Shown here in pieces: positions 36,587 to 44,676 of a stretch of DNA of 53,132 bases. The DNA is from DASZBX01 sp035943635. Lineage in GTDB: Bacteria; Actinomycetota; Actinomycetes; Streptomycetales; Catenulisporaceae. The stretch covers positions 1-53,132 of the forward strand of contig DASZBX010000144.1 of assembly GCA_035943635.1 (NCBI GenBank). The letters run 5' to 3'. The position numbers and the translations under genes were made by a program. The notes beneath the pieces are model-generated. The model had not been told where the DNA came from. It was given only the letters and a program-made list of their open reading frames with translations, and made no database searches. How positions within the stretch are numbered: position 1 is the stretch's first letter; each line of letters opens with the position of its first letter.

Positions 36587-39500
36587 CTACCTTTTCTCAT
36601 TGCGCGGAAATTCATACTGCTTTGCGTGGTGCGCACAAACAAAAACTGCCAAACCCTCTGGAGTAGTCATCGGAATCAGACCCCCCCATTGGTCTCTTCC
36701 GTCTCTATCGGCTAGTGCTTTGAGAAAGATCCGTAGAGATCTAAAATCAGCGATATCTTCTGCGCGGCGCAGTGGGTATTTGTCTCCATAGACAAGCCAC
36801 GGTGTTTTTGCATCATAGTCATATGTGTCGTCTAGGCCTTTCGGAAGAGATTCCACGAGCGCCCTCATGGCATCGAGTTCTTTTTCTTTTCGTGTATCGC
36901 TCCACAGATCAGATATTTTATCCGTAGTAGTTGTGACAGAGGGTGTCGTTAAAATATCAGTGAGACTGAGTGTAGGCCCTACTGCTTTTAGGGCATGCTC
37001 CATAATGGATAGAAGGACACGCAGAAATGGAGCGCTTCTATTTAACCAATCAGGACGCTTAGTGAAGACAAATAATCCGGCTTCATCAGGCAGTGCGTGC
37101 CATTGCCCTGGCTGCTCGCAAAAGAGATTCAGAGCATATCGCTCCATGCCAATCCGCTGATGAAGTCTAGACTTCGGCTTCAAGCTAAGTGTGAAAACGC
37201 TAGGACAGCGTTGTGATTGCGCGAGCTGGAGCTCTGTTGCTCTGGTTTGAAAGTCTAGGGCTGCTAGCTGAACTTCTGCGAGGTGCTCAAGTCTGCTCAT
37301 CCCGCTAGCGGCGTTATGTACTTCTTGGGACAGCGAATTAAAATTCGTCGAGAGCGCGTCGAGCGTGGTCTTGATTTGCGTCATAGAGGAGGGCTTTAGG
37401 CCATAGAGAAGTTGCTCGATCGGAACCTCCGTAATTGATTCTTCGCACCGGGCCGTCGGGATGTTCTTCTCCGTCAAACGCCGAAGATACCCCTCATCGA
37501 ATATATGTTTGCAAGCTTCCGAGCCTGCTACTGCTGGCGTGCATGGGCACGGTATTTTGATATTCCAGGCGAGGCCTGGGTAACGCTGCCTTAGTGGTGA
37601 CAAAAGGCCGTCTTTTAGTACTGACAGAAAATTAATAGGTGCAAGGCCTCGGACTGCTATTTCAACTCGGCCGCGTTGCTCATCGGCGATTAAGAGTGCA
37701 CGGCAACCTGTATCGAAGCGGTCAACGAGTAGCGCTCCATACCGCCAATGCTTGCCTGTCGTAAACCTGTGCTCTCTGGCAATAAACCAAGTCGGGATAC
37801 CAGCAAGAAGACCAGGACCTCCGAAGTCGACGAATATCTTGACCTCACTAGTACCCTCGTGTTCAAAAGGTTCAGCCCAAAGATCCTCGTATTCAGGTGG
37901 GTCGTGAGGAAGCCTATCGACAACTATGCAGACGTCGTCATGCGAAGGTGAGTCAATACGATAGGCAAGGTCAAATGCCTCCATAAGGCCGATTAAATGT
38001 GCGCATAGCGTAGCTGGGGTGTTAGGCCATGCACGCTTCAGCTCTGCCTGGCTTAGAAGGCCATGACGAGTATGTACGTCACTTGAGTCGAGAATCTTCG
38101 TAACGTGGCCATCTACCCATGTCGGATGAAGTACTACAGTATCTGCAATATCAGGTTCATCGGCGAAGTGAAGGATATCTCCGCGATGATGAAGCGCAGC
38201 AAGTAGGTTTGTGCGAATTGCACTTCCTCCAAGCTGGGCATCTTGCATTGCCGCATCTACTTCTTCGACTGGAGCGTAATTTTCCTTAAGATCATCGATG
38301 GCGGCTACAGCAGCTAGCCAGGATTGAGGCCATCTAACACCCATAAGTGGCAACGCTGCTGCGCACTCCCTAATTGCAGTCAGAAGCTCTTGGATTCCAA
38401 TGCGCCCTACCCGGTCATTACAGTCAACATAGAATGCTTTCTCCCAGACTTGAGGGAAGTCTGCACGCAGGGTTTCAATCGGTAGGCCGGTTCGGTGCTC
38501 CCGAGAGTTTGTACCAACAAGAATAATTGCGGAATTAGAGGCGCGTGCTGAGATGGCCTTCAGCCACTCTCGCATCTGGGGATCATTCCACTCTTCGCGG
38601 CAGTCAAAGACCAGCAAAAATAACGAGCGATCCGTCATGTAAAAGCGGTGTGCTGACCGATAAGTGCGTTGACCGCCAAAATCCCAGGTAGAAAGATGCA
38701 TTTTGATGTTTGTCCGTGCTGGATGATCAATTGATAGATCGCTCACAACGATATCATGGGTCATTTTTTCATTTGGGTCGTGAGGTTCTCCGCGCAGAGC
38801 TTTTACGAGAGATGTTTTGCCAACCTTTGCCTCGCCGGCAACTATTAGTTTAGATATCCACTGCTCCTCTCCCTTTTGGCTGAGAGCTCGCATGTATGAG
38901 ATAACCGCTTCGTCACCCTGAGCAACCACTTCAGGCGGGGGGACGACAAGATCGTTCCCTCTATAATCCAGATATTTAAGAAAGTCTAACTTGCCGACGC
39001 AGTCGGGTAATTCCGTAAGTACGTTATCGTTGACGTAGAGCCCCTCCAGAAGGGTAAGTCCTTTGAGCCACTGAGGAAGCACGGCAAAGGCATTTCCGCT
39101 TAAATAGAGATTTCTCAGATCTTTAAGCCTAAGAATTGCTTCTGGTAATTCCGTAAGTACATTGTGGCTTGCATAGAGAGTTTTGAGCGATGTGAGGTTT
39201 CCAAGGAATTCAGGGAGTTCGGCGAGTATATTCCCGTCGAGATCTAGAACTTCGAGGCTTTTTAACGAGCCAATACACTCGGGGACCGCTTCAAGCTTGT
39301 TCCGGGATATATCAAGTTCAACTAAGCCTGAAATTTTTGCTATTTTGTCAGGTAGGGAAGCGATCTGATTATGGGCGAGGTCTAGTTTGCGGATCGACTT
39401 TAAACTAGTCAGCCATTCTGGAACGGTCGCCAGCCTATTTCTACGTACTGACAAGCTCTGTAATTCCGTCAGGGAGCTTAGCGATTTTGGAAGCTTATCT

Positions 39501-39592
39501 AAGCCAAGGTCGCTCAGGTCCAAGCTGGTGCTTCGATTTTTAAGTGCTAACTCGATCCGCTCGTCGGCCAGCGCGAAAGCATTGTGAGTCAT
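36587..39592 (-). CDS. Roco-family protein: LRR, Roc GTPase and COR domains
   Basis: 1001 residues from ATG 39592 (GGAGAG upstream); an upstream in-frame extension to 39835 overlaps the next gene and is unlikely. About ten leucine-rich repeats (residues 20-250; for example LDLSDLGLDKLPKSLSSL) precede a Roc domain with Walker A VAGEAKVGKTSLVKAL, switch motif WDFGGQ and G4-like GTNSREH. The COR domain follows (for example VLHPTWVDGHVTKILD, about 515-750). A Cys/His set (CPCTPAVAGSEACKH) and a C-terminal region of unknown function complete it. Roco GTPases work as dimers and are related to LRRK2. A sensor/effector role in defence is an inference. Confidence 0.9.
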   Translation of the reverse strand: MTHNAFALADERIELALKNRSTSLDLSDLGLDKLPKSLSSLTELQSLSVRRNRLATVPEWLTSLKSIRKLDLAHNQIASLPDKIAKISGLVELDISRNKLEAVPECIGSLKSLEVLDLDGNILAELPEFLGNLTSLKTLYASHNVLTELPEAILRLKDLRNLYLSGNAFAVLPQWLKGLTLLEGLYVNDNVLTELPDCVGKLDFLKYLDYRGNDLVVPPPEVVAQGDEAVISYMRALSQKGEEQWISKLIVAGEAKVGKTSLVKALRGEPHDPNEKMTHDIVVSDLSIDHPARTNIKMHLSTWDFGGQRTYRSAHRFYMTDRSLFLLVFDCREEWNDPQMREWLKAISARASNSAIILVGTNSREHRTGLPIETLRADFPQVWEKAFYVDCNDRVGRIGIQELLTAIRECAAALPLMGVRWPQSWLAAVAAIDDLKENYAPVEEVDAAMQDAQLGGSAIRTNLLAALHHRGDILHFADEPDIADTVVLHPTWVDGHVTKILDSSDVHTRHGLLSQAELKRAWPNTPATLCAHLIGLMEAFDLAYRIDSPSHDDVCIVVDRLPHDPPEYEDLWAEPFEHEGTSEVKIFVDFGGPGLLAGIPTWFIAREHRFTTGKHWRYGALLVDRFDTGCRALLIADEQRGRVEIAVRGLAPINFLSVLKDGLLSPLRQRYPGLAWNIKIPCPCTPAVAGSEACKHIFDEGYLRRLTEKNIPTARCEESITEVPIEQLLYGLKPSSMTQIKTTLDALSTNFNSLSQEVHNAASGMSRLEHLAEVQLAALDFQTRATELQLAQSQRCPSVFTLSLKPKSRLHQRIGMERYALNLFCEQPGQWHALPDEAGLFVFTKRPDWLNRSAPFLRVLLSIMEHALKAVGPTLSLTDILTTPSVTTTTDKISDLWSDTRKEKELDAMRALVESLPKGLDDTYDYDAKTPWLVYGDKYPLRRAEDIADFRSLRIFLKALADRDGRDQWGGLIPMTTPEGLAVFVCAHHAKQYEFPRNEKR

Positions 39593-39801
39593 GTGCTCTC
39601 CATCGAAGTGTTCAGATCCAGCTTGAGTTGATCTAGCTACACTAAGTTCGCCGTATAGACGGTAGCCTGGACGTGACTGGATTGCCAGTCTCGTTGAACC
39701 TAAAGCTAGAGACTTGGCGATGGAGAGCTTATGATGATGCTTCATATTTATTTGCGAAGGCTGAAATGTAGCACTGTCTCTTAGCCTGCGCTTTGGCATC
39801 T

Positions 39802-40536
39802 TCAGACGGTCGTATATGGCTCTGAACTGCGCCATACACTCTCAATACTTTCTAAGTAGGTAGATGCCAGGCCATGATTAATCTTCTTATGAAGATGAAG
39901 AGTCGGGGATTTTTGGCCAGGCATACCGTAGATATGAGGATTCACGAGAAGATCATTGTCGGCGCGGTAGATCGAGTTGTAGAGGATCGTTTGGTGGAGA
40001 CGAAGCTCCACTCCTTCGAGCGCGGCGAGTGGACGAAGGAGCGCGATCGCATTGCGAATTCGCCCGGCTGTGGAGTCACCAAGTCCCTCGTCGACTCCTC
40101 GCTGAGCAACCACAGTAGAACTCGGGCAGCCGAGCAAGAGGCGAATTGCCACGCCCGCTTGGGCCTTTTCGGCGAGGTCGAGAGTGAGCCCAGTATCCTC
40201 GGCAATGAATAAGCCGCTATAGACAAGAATGTCGATCTGTTTCTCTGCCTGTAGGAAGAGCTCACGCCAAACTGCGCGCGGCACTGCCCAGCGGTGAGGG
40301 TATACGGCGTGGATCTCGTTAACGCCGGTGCCGTGCGGGCGCGTCCTGATGGCTGACGGCCAGAGTTCGTTTTCATCTCGACGTACCAGGTTGGCCACGG
40401 CTGTTCGTGTTCGAGGGTGAGGAGTTCTGCCAGCCAGCCATTTTTCTACAGTTTTTGGATCGACGGATAGACGTGCTGCCAGATCGAACTGAGTAAGGCC
40501 AGATTCTGTGAGTGCGTTGCGAAGTGCTTCGTTCAC
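39802..40536 (-). CDS. HTH regulator with PLD-like C-terminal domain (DUF5919-like), paralogue 1
   Basis: 244 residues from GTG 40536 (GGAGGG upstream). The N-terminal XRE HTH is LTQFDLAARLSVDPKTVEKW. The C-terminal ~170 residues include YPHRWAVPRAVWRELFLQAE, IDILVYSGLFIAED and LHQTILYNSIYRADNDLLVN, a phospholipase-D-like fold whose usual HxK is replaced. It is a clear paralogue of the protein at 43229-43990. It is divergent from the HATPase gene over a region with tandem GACGTCCC repeats, which it may bind. Confidence 0.8.
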   Translation of the reverse strand: MNEALRNALTESGLTQFDLAARLSVDPKTVEKWLAGRTPHPRTRTAVANLVRRDENELWPSAIRTRPHGTGVNEIHAVYPHRWAVPRAVWRELFLQAEKQIDILVYSGLFIAEDTGLTLDLAEKAQAGVAIRLLLGCPSSTVVAQRGVDEGLGDSTAGRIRNAIALLRPLAALEGVELRLHQTILYNSIYRADNDLLVNPHIYGMPGQKSPTLHLHKKINHGLASTYLESIESVWRSSEPYTTV

Positions 40537-40577
40537 GTTGCCCTCCGTGAGCAGTGCGGACGGCTTCACGATAGCAG

Positions 40578-40597
40578 AGACGTCCCTAGACGTCCCC
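40578..40597. promoter_or_regulatory. Tandem AGACGTCCC repeats between divergent regulatory genes
   Basis: AGACGTCCCT (40578-40587) is immediately followed by AGACGTCCCC (40588-40597), 10 bases apart, so the two lie on the same face of the helix. A weaker third copy lies at 40609-40618. The same GACGTC core occurs upstream of other element genes (41684, 44028, 47596), so this is a likely operator set for one of the HTH/PLD-like regulators. Confidence 0.6.
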
Positions 40598-40679
40598 AAA
40601 ACGCGGTATAGACGGCCCCACGCCTTCCATGACTCTCAGATACAAGGTCGTCATGTGCGAGTGAAGGTGGAGCGTAAGG

Positions 40680-41159
40680 ATGGGCACAATGGATGAGAGT
40701 TCGAAAGGGCTTACTCTCGGAGCGTTCTTGGAGCCGGAGGGGCGCGACGCTCCGCTGATGTGTGTGCGGGTGCCGGCGCGGGCGGAGTTGGTAAGTGCGG
40801 CTCGGGCGATCGCCGGTCTCACGCTGAAAGCTCACGGAGTCGCGCCTGCGGTTGTCGTCGCTGCCGAACTGATCGTGTCCGAGGTGGCCACGAACGTCGT
40901 CTTTCACAACAAATGGGATCTTGATCCTGTCATCGTGCTCATCATGAGCAAGGCTGGCTCGGTGCTGAGGATCGAAGCGGTCGATTCCGAGCCCGCCATT
41001 CCGAAGATTCGCGAACTCACTGCCGACAGCGAGTCCGGTCGCGGGTTGCAAATCGTCCAGGCGGTCTCGGACCGCTGGGGAGTTGACCTGATTCCTCCGG
41101 ATGGGAAAGTTGTGTGGTGCGAACTGGTCGCGTGGCCAGATGAGACGGACCAGCGCTAA
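40680..41159 (+). CDS. HATPase_c ATP-binding protein (RsbW/anti-sigma-like)
   Basis: 159 residues from ATG 40680, with GGAG seven bases upstream. A GHKL ATPase fold is shown by the N-box AELIVSEVATNVVFH, the G1-like segment IEAVDSEP, and the G2-like ESGRGLQIVQAVSDRWG. This type of small ATP-binding protein is very common in actinomycetes, often next to XRE regulators, and may act as an anti-sigma-type kinase. There is no sensor or membrane domain. It is followed by the tandem GntR gene. Confidence 0.87.
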   Translation: MGTMDESSKGLTLGAFLEPEGRDAPLMCVRVPARAELVSAARAIAGLTLKAHGVAPAVVVAAELIVSEVATNVVFHNKWDLDPVIVLIMSKAGSVLRIEAVDSEPAIPKIRELTADSESGRGLQIVQAVSDRWGVDLIPPDGKVVWCELVAWPDETDQR

Positions 41160-41198
41160 CCGTGGTGTGATTGAGTGCAAGTCGAGCAGAGAGCGAGG

Positions 41199-41675
41199 AT
41201 GGCCCCGTTGGGCGAGCGAACGACAGCGTGGGGCGCGTACAAGACGATTACAGACGCACTCCGCCGGCGAATCGCTGACGAAGAGTTCAGCCCTGGTTCG
41301 CTGCTGCCCAGTGAAGCGGCATTGACCACTCAGTACGGAGTTGCGCGGAACACTCTCCGCCGAGCGCTAGCTGACCTCGAACAAGAAGGTCTGATCAAGG
41401 CGCTACCCGGTCGGGGCCGGGTGGTTGTCTCGGCCGATGAGCCTGCGGCTGGAGCGAGCAGTGATTCGCACTCGCAGTATCGGAAGATTGCGGCGGAATT
41501 GCGAGGCAAGATCGAGCGTGGCGAATTGCGTCCGGGCGAGTTGGTGCCGAGTGAGGCGGCTCTGACTACGCAGTACGGCGTCTCGCGGGGCACTGCTCGG
41601 CAAGCGCTGATCGAGCTACAAGGCGCGGGGCTAGTTGAAGCCATACACGGTAAAGGCCGTTTCGTGCGTGGTTGA
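41199..41675 (+). CDS. Repressor with two tandem GntR-type winged helices
   Basis: About 158 residues from ATG 41199 (GTG 41175 is also possible). Two GntR HTH domains follow each other: domain 1 (ITDALRRRIADEEFSPGSLL, TTQYGVARNTLRRALADLE) and domain 2 (IAAELRGKIERGELRPGELV, TTQYGVSRGTARQALIELQ), with the shared core PSEAALTTQYGV. There is no effector-binding domain. GntR-type proteins (KorSA, TraR) silence transfer genes of pSAM2-like elements. The palindrome at 44220-44248 is a likely target. A tandem pair in one chain could bind two half-sites as a monomer. Confidence 0.88.
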   Translation: MAPLGERTTAWGAYKTITDALRRRIADEEFSPGSLLPSEAALTTQYGVARNTLRRALADLEQEGLIKALPGRGRVVVSADEPAAGASSDSHSQYRKIAAELRGKIERGELRPGELVPSEAALTTQYGVSRGTARQALIELQGAGLVEAIHGKGRFVRG

Positions 41676-41683
41676 GCGGTCAC

Positions 41684-41728
41684 GACGTCTTGGGACGTCC
41701 GGCTTATTGATCTATCCGCCGATAGATC
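41684..41728 (+). promoter_or_regulatory. Operator region upstream of the HD-domain gene
   Basis: GACGTC occurs at 41684 and again within GGACGTCC at 41693-41700, 10 bases apart as at 40579/40589. Just after, GATCTATC-CGCC-GATAGATC (41709-41728) is a perfect 8-bp inverted repeat. Both lie before ATG 41749, indicating dual control of the HD gene. Confidence 0.55.
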
Positions 41729-41748
41729 GCCGGTCGTATGGTCGAGTT

Positions 41749-42300
41749 ATGGAGAAGACCTCTTGGGCGCGTGACCTCGCTGAGCAGTTTCTCGCCGGTC
41801 CGCTACCGCGCCGCTGGAACCACTCCCAAGGAGTCGGCCACAAGGCAGAAGCAATCGCGGAGGCGCTGGGCGCAGATGGTGAGCTTCTAGCATGTGCTGC
41901 GTGGTTGCACGACATCGGCTACGCGCCGGATGCCATAGCGACCGGCTTTCACCCGCTCGACGGCGCACGGTTCCTGCGCGATGTCGCTGGCGTTGATCTG
42001 CGCCTATGCTCGTTGGTCGCTCATCACTCTTGCGCTGACATCGAAGCCCGGCACCGCGGCCTGGTCGACGAACTGTGCGCCGAGTTTGAGTCGGCTAGCG
42101 GCTTGCTGACCGATGCACTGACTTTCTGCGACATCACGACGACGCCGGATGGCACGCCAACCGACATCGATGCGCGGCTTGCCGACATTTACGGCCGCTA
42201 CGGGGCAGGCCATCTGGTCACTGAGTCAGTGAGTGAAGCTGAGCCATACTTCATCGGCGCAGTTCACAGGATCAATCGCCTGGTCTCGGCACAGCATTAA
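41749..42300 (+). CDS. HD-domain phosphohydrolase
   Basis: 183 residues from ATG 41749. The metal-binding pattern is present: WNHSQGVGHKA, then AAWLHDIGYAP (the HD pair) and LVAHHSCADIEARHRG. HD proteins of this size hydrolyse phosphate esters of nucleotides. Members are frequent in AICE backbones; the substrate is unknown. It overlaps the convergent membrane-protein gene by 29 bases. Confidence 0.88.
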   Translation: MEKTSWARDLAEQFLAGPLPRRWNHSQGVGHKAEAIAEALGADGELLACAAWLHDIGYAPDAIATGFHPLDGARFLRDVAGVDLRLCSLVAHHSCADIEARHRGLVDELCAEFESASGLLTDALTFCDITTTPDGTPTDIDARLADIYGRYGAGHLVTESVSEAEPYFIGAVHRINRLVSAQH

Positions 42301-42757
42301 TTCGATGAGAGGCGCGAGTAAGCGCGCCCTGTTCGTCGCGCCGCCACTGCCAGCCGGCGCTATCAAGGAACTCGATTTCCACGGGCTCGGGATCGACGTA
42401 GGACTGTATCCACTCACGGGGAGCCAGCCGGCGGATCGTCTGGCCAGGCGGAACGAGCCCTATGAACTCGGAACCTGGCTCCTGGCCGGCCGGAGCGGGA
42501 AGAGGTAGCTCTACTTCGTATATCGGCATGTCAGAGGCATTGTGAACATGAAAAGCAAGCTCGCGTGTACCGTCTGGCCGCTTGTTCGCCTCGACCCACG
42601 CGCTTACCCGAGCTGCCTGCGCCTGCCGGTCGTCCTCCCCGCGTTCCGCTTCCCGTCGATGCTCCCGCCGCAGCAGCACGAATCCTGTGACGAAAGCGCC
42701 GACCGTTCCAACCGATTGGAAGACGTTCGACGCAGTGTTCAGCCACGCGCTACTCAA
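42272..42757 (-). CDS. Small membrane-anchored hypothetical protein
   Basis: 161 residues. One helix at about residues 12-30 (FQSVGTVGAFVTGFVLL) is followed by a charged coiled segment (RREHRREAERGEDDRQAQAA) and an immunoglobulin-like beta region (ELAFHVHNASDMPIYEVELP). I know of no function. It overlaps the end of the Nudix gene by 8 bases, so the HTH/PLD-like, Nudix and this gene form one minus-strand operon. Confidence 0.75.
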   Translation of the reverse strand: MSSAWLNTASNVFQSVGTVGAFVTGFVLLRREHRREAERGEDDRQAQAARVSAWVEANKRPDGTRELAFHVHNASDMPIYEVELPLPAPAGQEPGSEFIGLVPPGQTIRRLAPREWIQSYVDPEPVEIEFLDSAGWQWRRDEQGALTRASHRINAVPRPGD

Positions 42758-43232
42758 GGTGTGGCTTCCCGCTGTCTTCGAGAAAATGACTGATCCGCAG
42801 ACGCATCGAACGGTCCATGGTCAGTCCTTCGATCTCCTTCGGCTCGATCCAGTGGACGTCGGTCGTCTCATTGCTGGCGGTCGGGTCACCGGATACATAC
42901 TCAGCGGTAAACACGACTGAGAACTCTTGGCGAACCTCGTCGTTGCTGGTGAAGTGGGTGACATGGCGGGGGTCGGTGTAGATGCCAACCAGTCCGGTGA
43001 CCTTGCAGGTGATTCCGGTCTCTTCCAAGACTTCCCGCACGGCTGTGCTCGGGAGCGATTCGCCGAGCTCCATGCCGCCGCCCGGAACGGCCCAGTTGCC
43101 GTTATCGCTGCGCCGAATCATCAGGATGCGGCCCTGAGCGTCCTGGACAACCACGTTGGCCGCTGGGACCACGCTGTTAGCTTCCGGCGCGTCCGGGTTG
43201 TCGAAGTAGTCGATGCGAGTAGCCATGGTCAC
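42750..43232 (-). CDS. Nudix hydrolase (possible Pif-type immunity protein)
   Basis: 160 residues from GTG 43232, whose start overlaps the upstream stop (GTGA). The Nudix box is complete: G(5x)E(7x)REVLEETGI in GGGMELGESLPSTAVREV. In pSAM2, the Nudix protein Pif prevents conjugation between strains that already carry the element. By position in a similar element this could be the equivalent, but general nucleotide housecleaning is possible. There is no membrane segment. Confidence 0.88.
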   Translation of the reverse strand: MTMATRIDYFDNPDAPEANSVVPAANVVVQDAQGRILMIRRSDNGNWAVPGGGMELGESLPSTAVREVLEETGITCKVTGLVGIYTDPRHVTHFTSNDEVRQEFSVVFTAEYVSGDPTASNETTDVHWIEPKEIEGLTMDRSMRLRISHFLEDSGKPHLE

Positions 43233-43990
43233 GATTCTTCTTGAAGTGGCCGCGCGCCTTCCCAGACACGCTCGAAACTCTCCATGTAAGTCGAGACGAG
43301 GTTGCCGCCGGCCACACGCCGCAAACGCAGCACAGGCGCGTTACTCGCAGCCGTGCCGTAGATCTGCGGGTTGACGATCATGTCGTCATCGGCGCGGAAA
43401 ATCGAGTTGTACAGGATCGTCCCGTGAAGCCGCGCGTCTACGTTCTCGCTGGCCAGCAACGGTGCGAACAGCTTCAGTACATTGCGGATTCGAGCTGATA
43501 CGGACGTGCCGATGCCCTCGTCAGCCCCACGCCGTTCAACGGCCTCGCTATCAGGGTCGCCGAACAGCATGCGGATCTGAACTCCGCCGCGCGCCTTGTC
43601 TCTGAGTGTGCGCACGATGCCCGCGTCTTCGGCCAGAAAGAGCGCGGCGTAGACGAGGATGTCAATCTCTTCCTCAGCCTCCGCGAACAGCCGAGACCAT
43701 TCGTCGCGCGGCATTGTCCAGCGATGCGGGTAGACGTTTATGATCTCGCTCCCGGACGCGTCGGCCGCCTGCTCGGGCGAGATCGCGTCGGGCCATAGGT
43801 AGGTCTCGTCCATCCCCAGTTGCGCTGCGACCGCGTACCGGTGCCGGCGATACGGCGTGCGCCCCTTGGTGATCCATCGCTCAATGGTTTTGGCGTCCAC
43901 CTGCACCGCGACCGCCAATGAGTCAGGCGTCAGGCCGCGCTCAAGCAGCGCGGCGCGCAGTCGCTCGTTCGGCATCGGCACCCTGGGCAT
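43229..43990 (-). CDS. HTH regulator with PLD-like C-terminal domain (DUF5919-like), paralogue 2
   Basis: 253 residues from ATG 43990; ATG 43975 (MPNERL) after CAGGG is also possible. The XRE-like HTH is LTPDSLAVAVQVDAKTIERW. The C-terminal part shares YPHRW, IDILVYAALFLAEDAGI and LHGTILYNSIFRADDDMIVN with the paralogue at 39802-40536. The first gene of a GTGA/8-base-overlap operon with Nudix and a membrane protein. Its upstream region carries GACGTC repeats, so autoregulation is likely. Its GC content is higher than that of paralogue 1. Confidence 0.85.
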   Translation of the reverse strand: MPRVPMPNERLRAALLERGLTPDSLAVAVQVDAKTIERWITKGRTPYRRHRYAVAAQLGMDETYLWPDAISPEQAADASGSEIINVYPHRWTMPRDEWSRLFAEAEEEIDILVYAALFLAEDAGIVRTLRDKARGGVQIRMLFGDPDSEAVERRGADEGIGTSVSARIRNVLKLFAPLLASENVDARLHGTILYNSIFRADDDMIVNPQIYGTAASNAPVLRLRRVAGGNLVSTYMESFERVWEGARPLQEES

Positions 43991-44027
43991 TCACGTCGTT
44001 ACGGGGGACGACTTCAACCATAGGGGA

Positions 44028-44074
44028 GACGTCCTGCACACGTCCAGCCATGTTCGCATACTGCGGCGGACGTC
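44028..44074. promoter_or_regulatory. GACGTC sites upstream of the HTH/PLD-like operon
   Basis: GACGTCC at 44028-44034, the related CACGTCC at 44039-44045 and GACGTC at 44069-44074 lie 40-85 bases upstream of the minus-strand operon. They are the same core as at 40578, 41684 and 47586, and are candidate binding sites of the HTH/PLD-like regulators. Confidence 0.5.
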
Positions 44075-44219
44075 TCTGAGCTGGCCGGTTACGTGGTGAT
44101 GTCGTCCCCTGATGCGGCGGCATGCTCTTACTCAGCGGCGCAAACGGCGCCGGACACCGCGAGTCGAACCGCTCGAAAACCTCCCCGTGTTGACGCGAAG
44201 TCAATTCAGAGGCATCCTG

Positions 44220-44252
44220 AACTTGCACATGTTGTACATGTGCAAGTTTAAC
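44220..44252 (+). promoter_or_regulatory. Perfect palindrome over the transfer-operon promoter
   Basis: AACTTGCACATGT (44220-44232), 3 bases, ACATGTGCAAGTT (44236-44248). This 13-bp inverted repeat resembles GntR-type operators. TTGCAC (44223-44228) and TTTAAC (44247-44252) with an 18-base spacer could be the promoter of the rightward operon starting at 44291, so a bound repressor would block it. Confidence 0.6.
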
Positions 44253-44290
44253 TCGGGCGAGTCGATTCCGACTTGAGAAGGAGTCCACTG

Positions 44291-44455
44291 ATGCTCATTC
44301 ACCCGATCCACACCCGCGAGAACACCTGCCCGTGCGGCGCGCTGATCAGCGAGAACGAGAACAACCCGCTGTGCTGCAAGTGCGCCGCCCGCGCCCGCTG
44401 GCAGCGGCGCAACACCGGCCGCCGGCGCAACGCCCGGCACAACGCGAACGCCTGA
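44291..44455 (+). CDS. Small zinc-ribbon-like protein
   Basis: 54 residues from ATG 44291 after AAGGAG. CPCGALISENENNPLCCKC holds CxC and CCxC pairs, a likely metal site, followed by an Arg-rich tail (RARWQRRNTGRRRNAR) able to touch nucleic acid. Such small proteins open the transfer operon in several actinomycete elements; the function is unknown. Confidence 0.75.
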   Translation: MLIHPIHTRENTCPCGALISENENNPLCCKCAARARWQRRNTGRRRNARHNANA

Positions 44456-44468
44456 GAGGAGGCCTCAC

Positions 44469-44663
44469 ATGTTCATATCGCTCTCCGCCGTCCTGCTGCT
44501 CGGCGGCCTGATCTTCCTGCTGTGGCGCTACGCGGGCCTGCCGCTGTGGCAGGCGGCCATCTGCGCGATGTTCGGGTTCTACCTCGCCTCGACCTCGGTC
44601 GGACCGCACATCGCCTCCGGCGCGAACTCGCTCGCGCACTTCCTGTCCGGACTTCATCTATGA
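44469..44663 (+). CDS. Small membrane protein of the transfer operon (Spd-like)
   Basis: 64 residues from ATG 44469 after GAGAGGAGG. Two hydrophobic segments (LSAVLLLGGLIFLLW and LWQAAICAMFGFYLAST). It is probably a spread-type protein for intramycelial transfer by analogy with the Spd genes of Streptomyces plasmids; sequence similarity alone cannot show this. Confidence 0.7.
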   Translation: MFISLSAVLLLGGLIFLLWRYAGLPLWQAAICAMFGFYLASTSVGPHIASGANSLAHFLSGLHL

Positions 44664-44676
44664 GGAGACAAAATCC

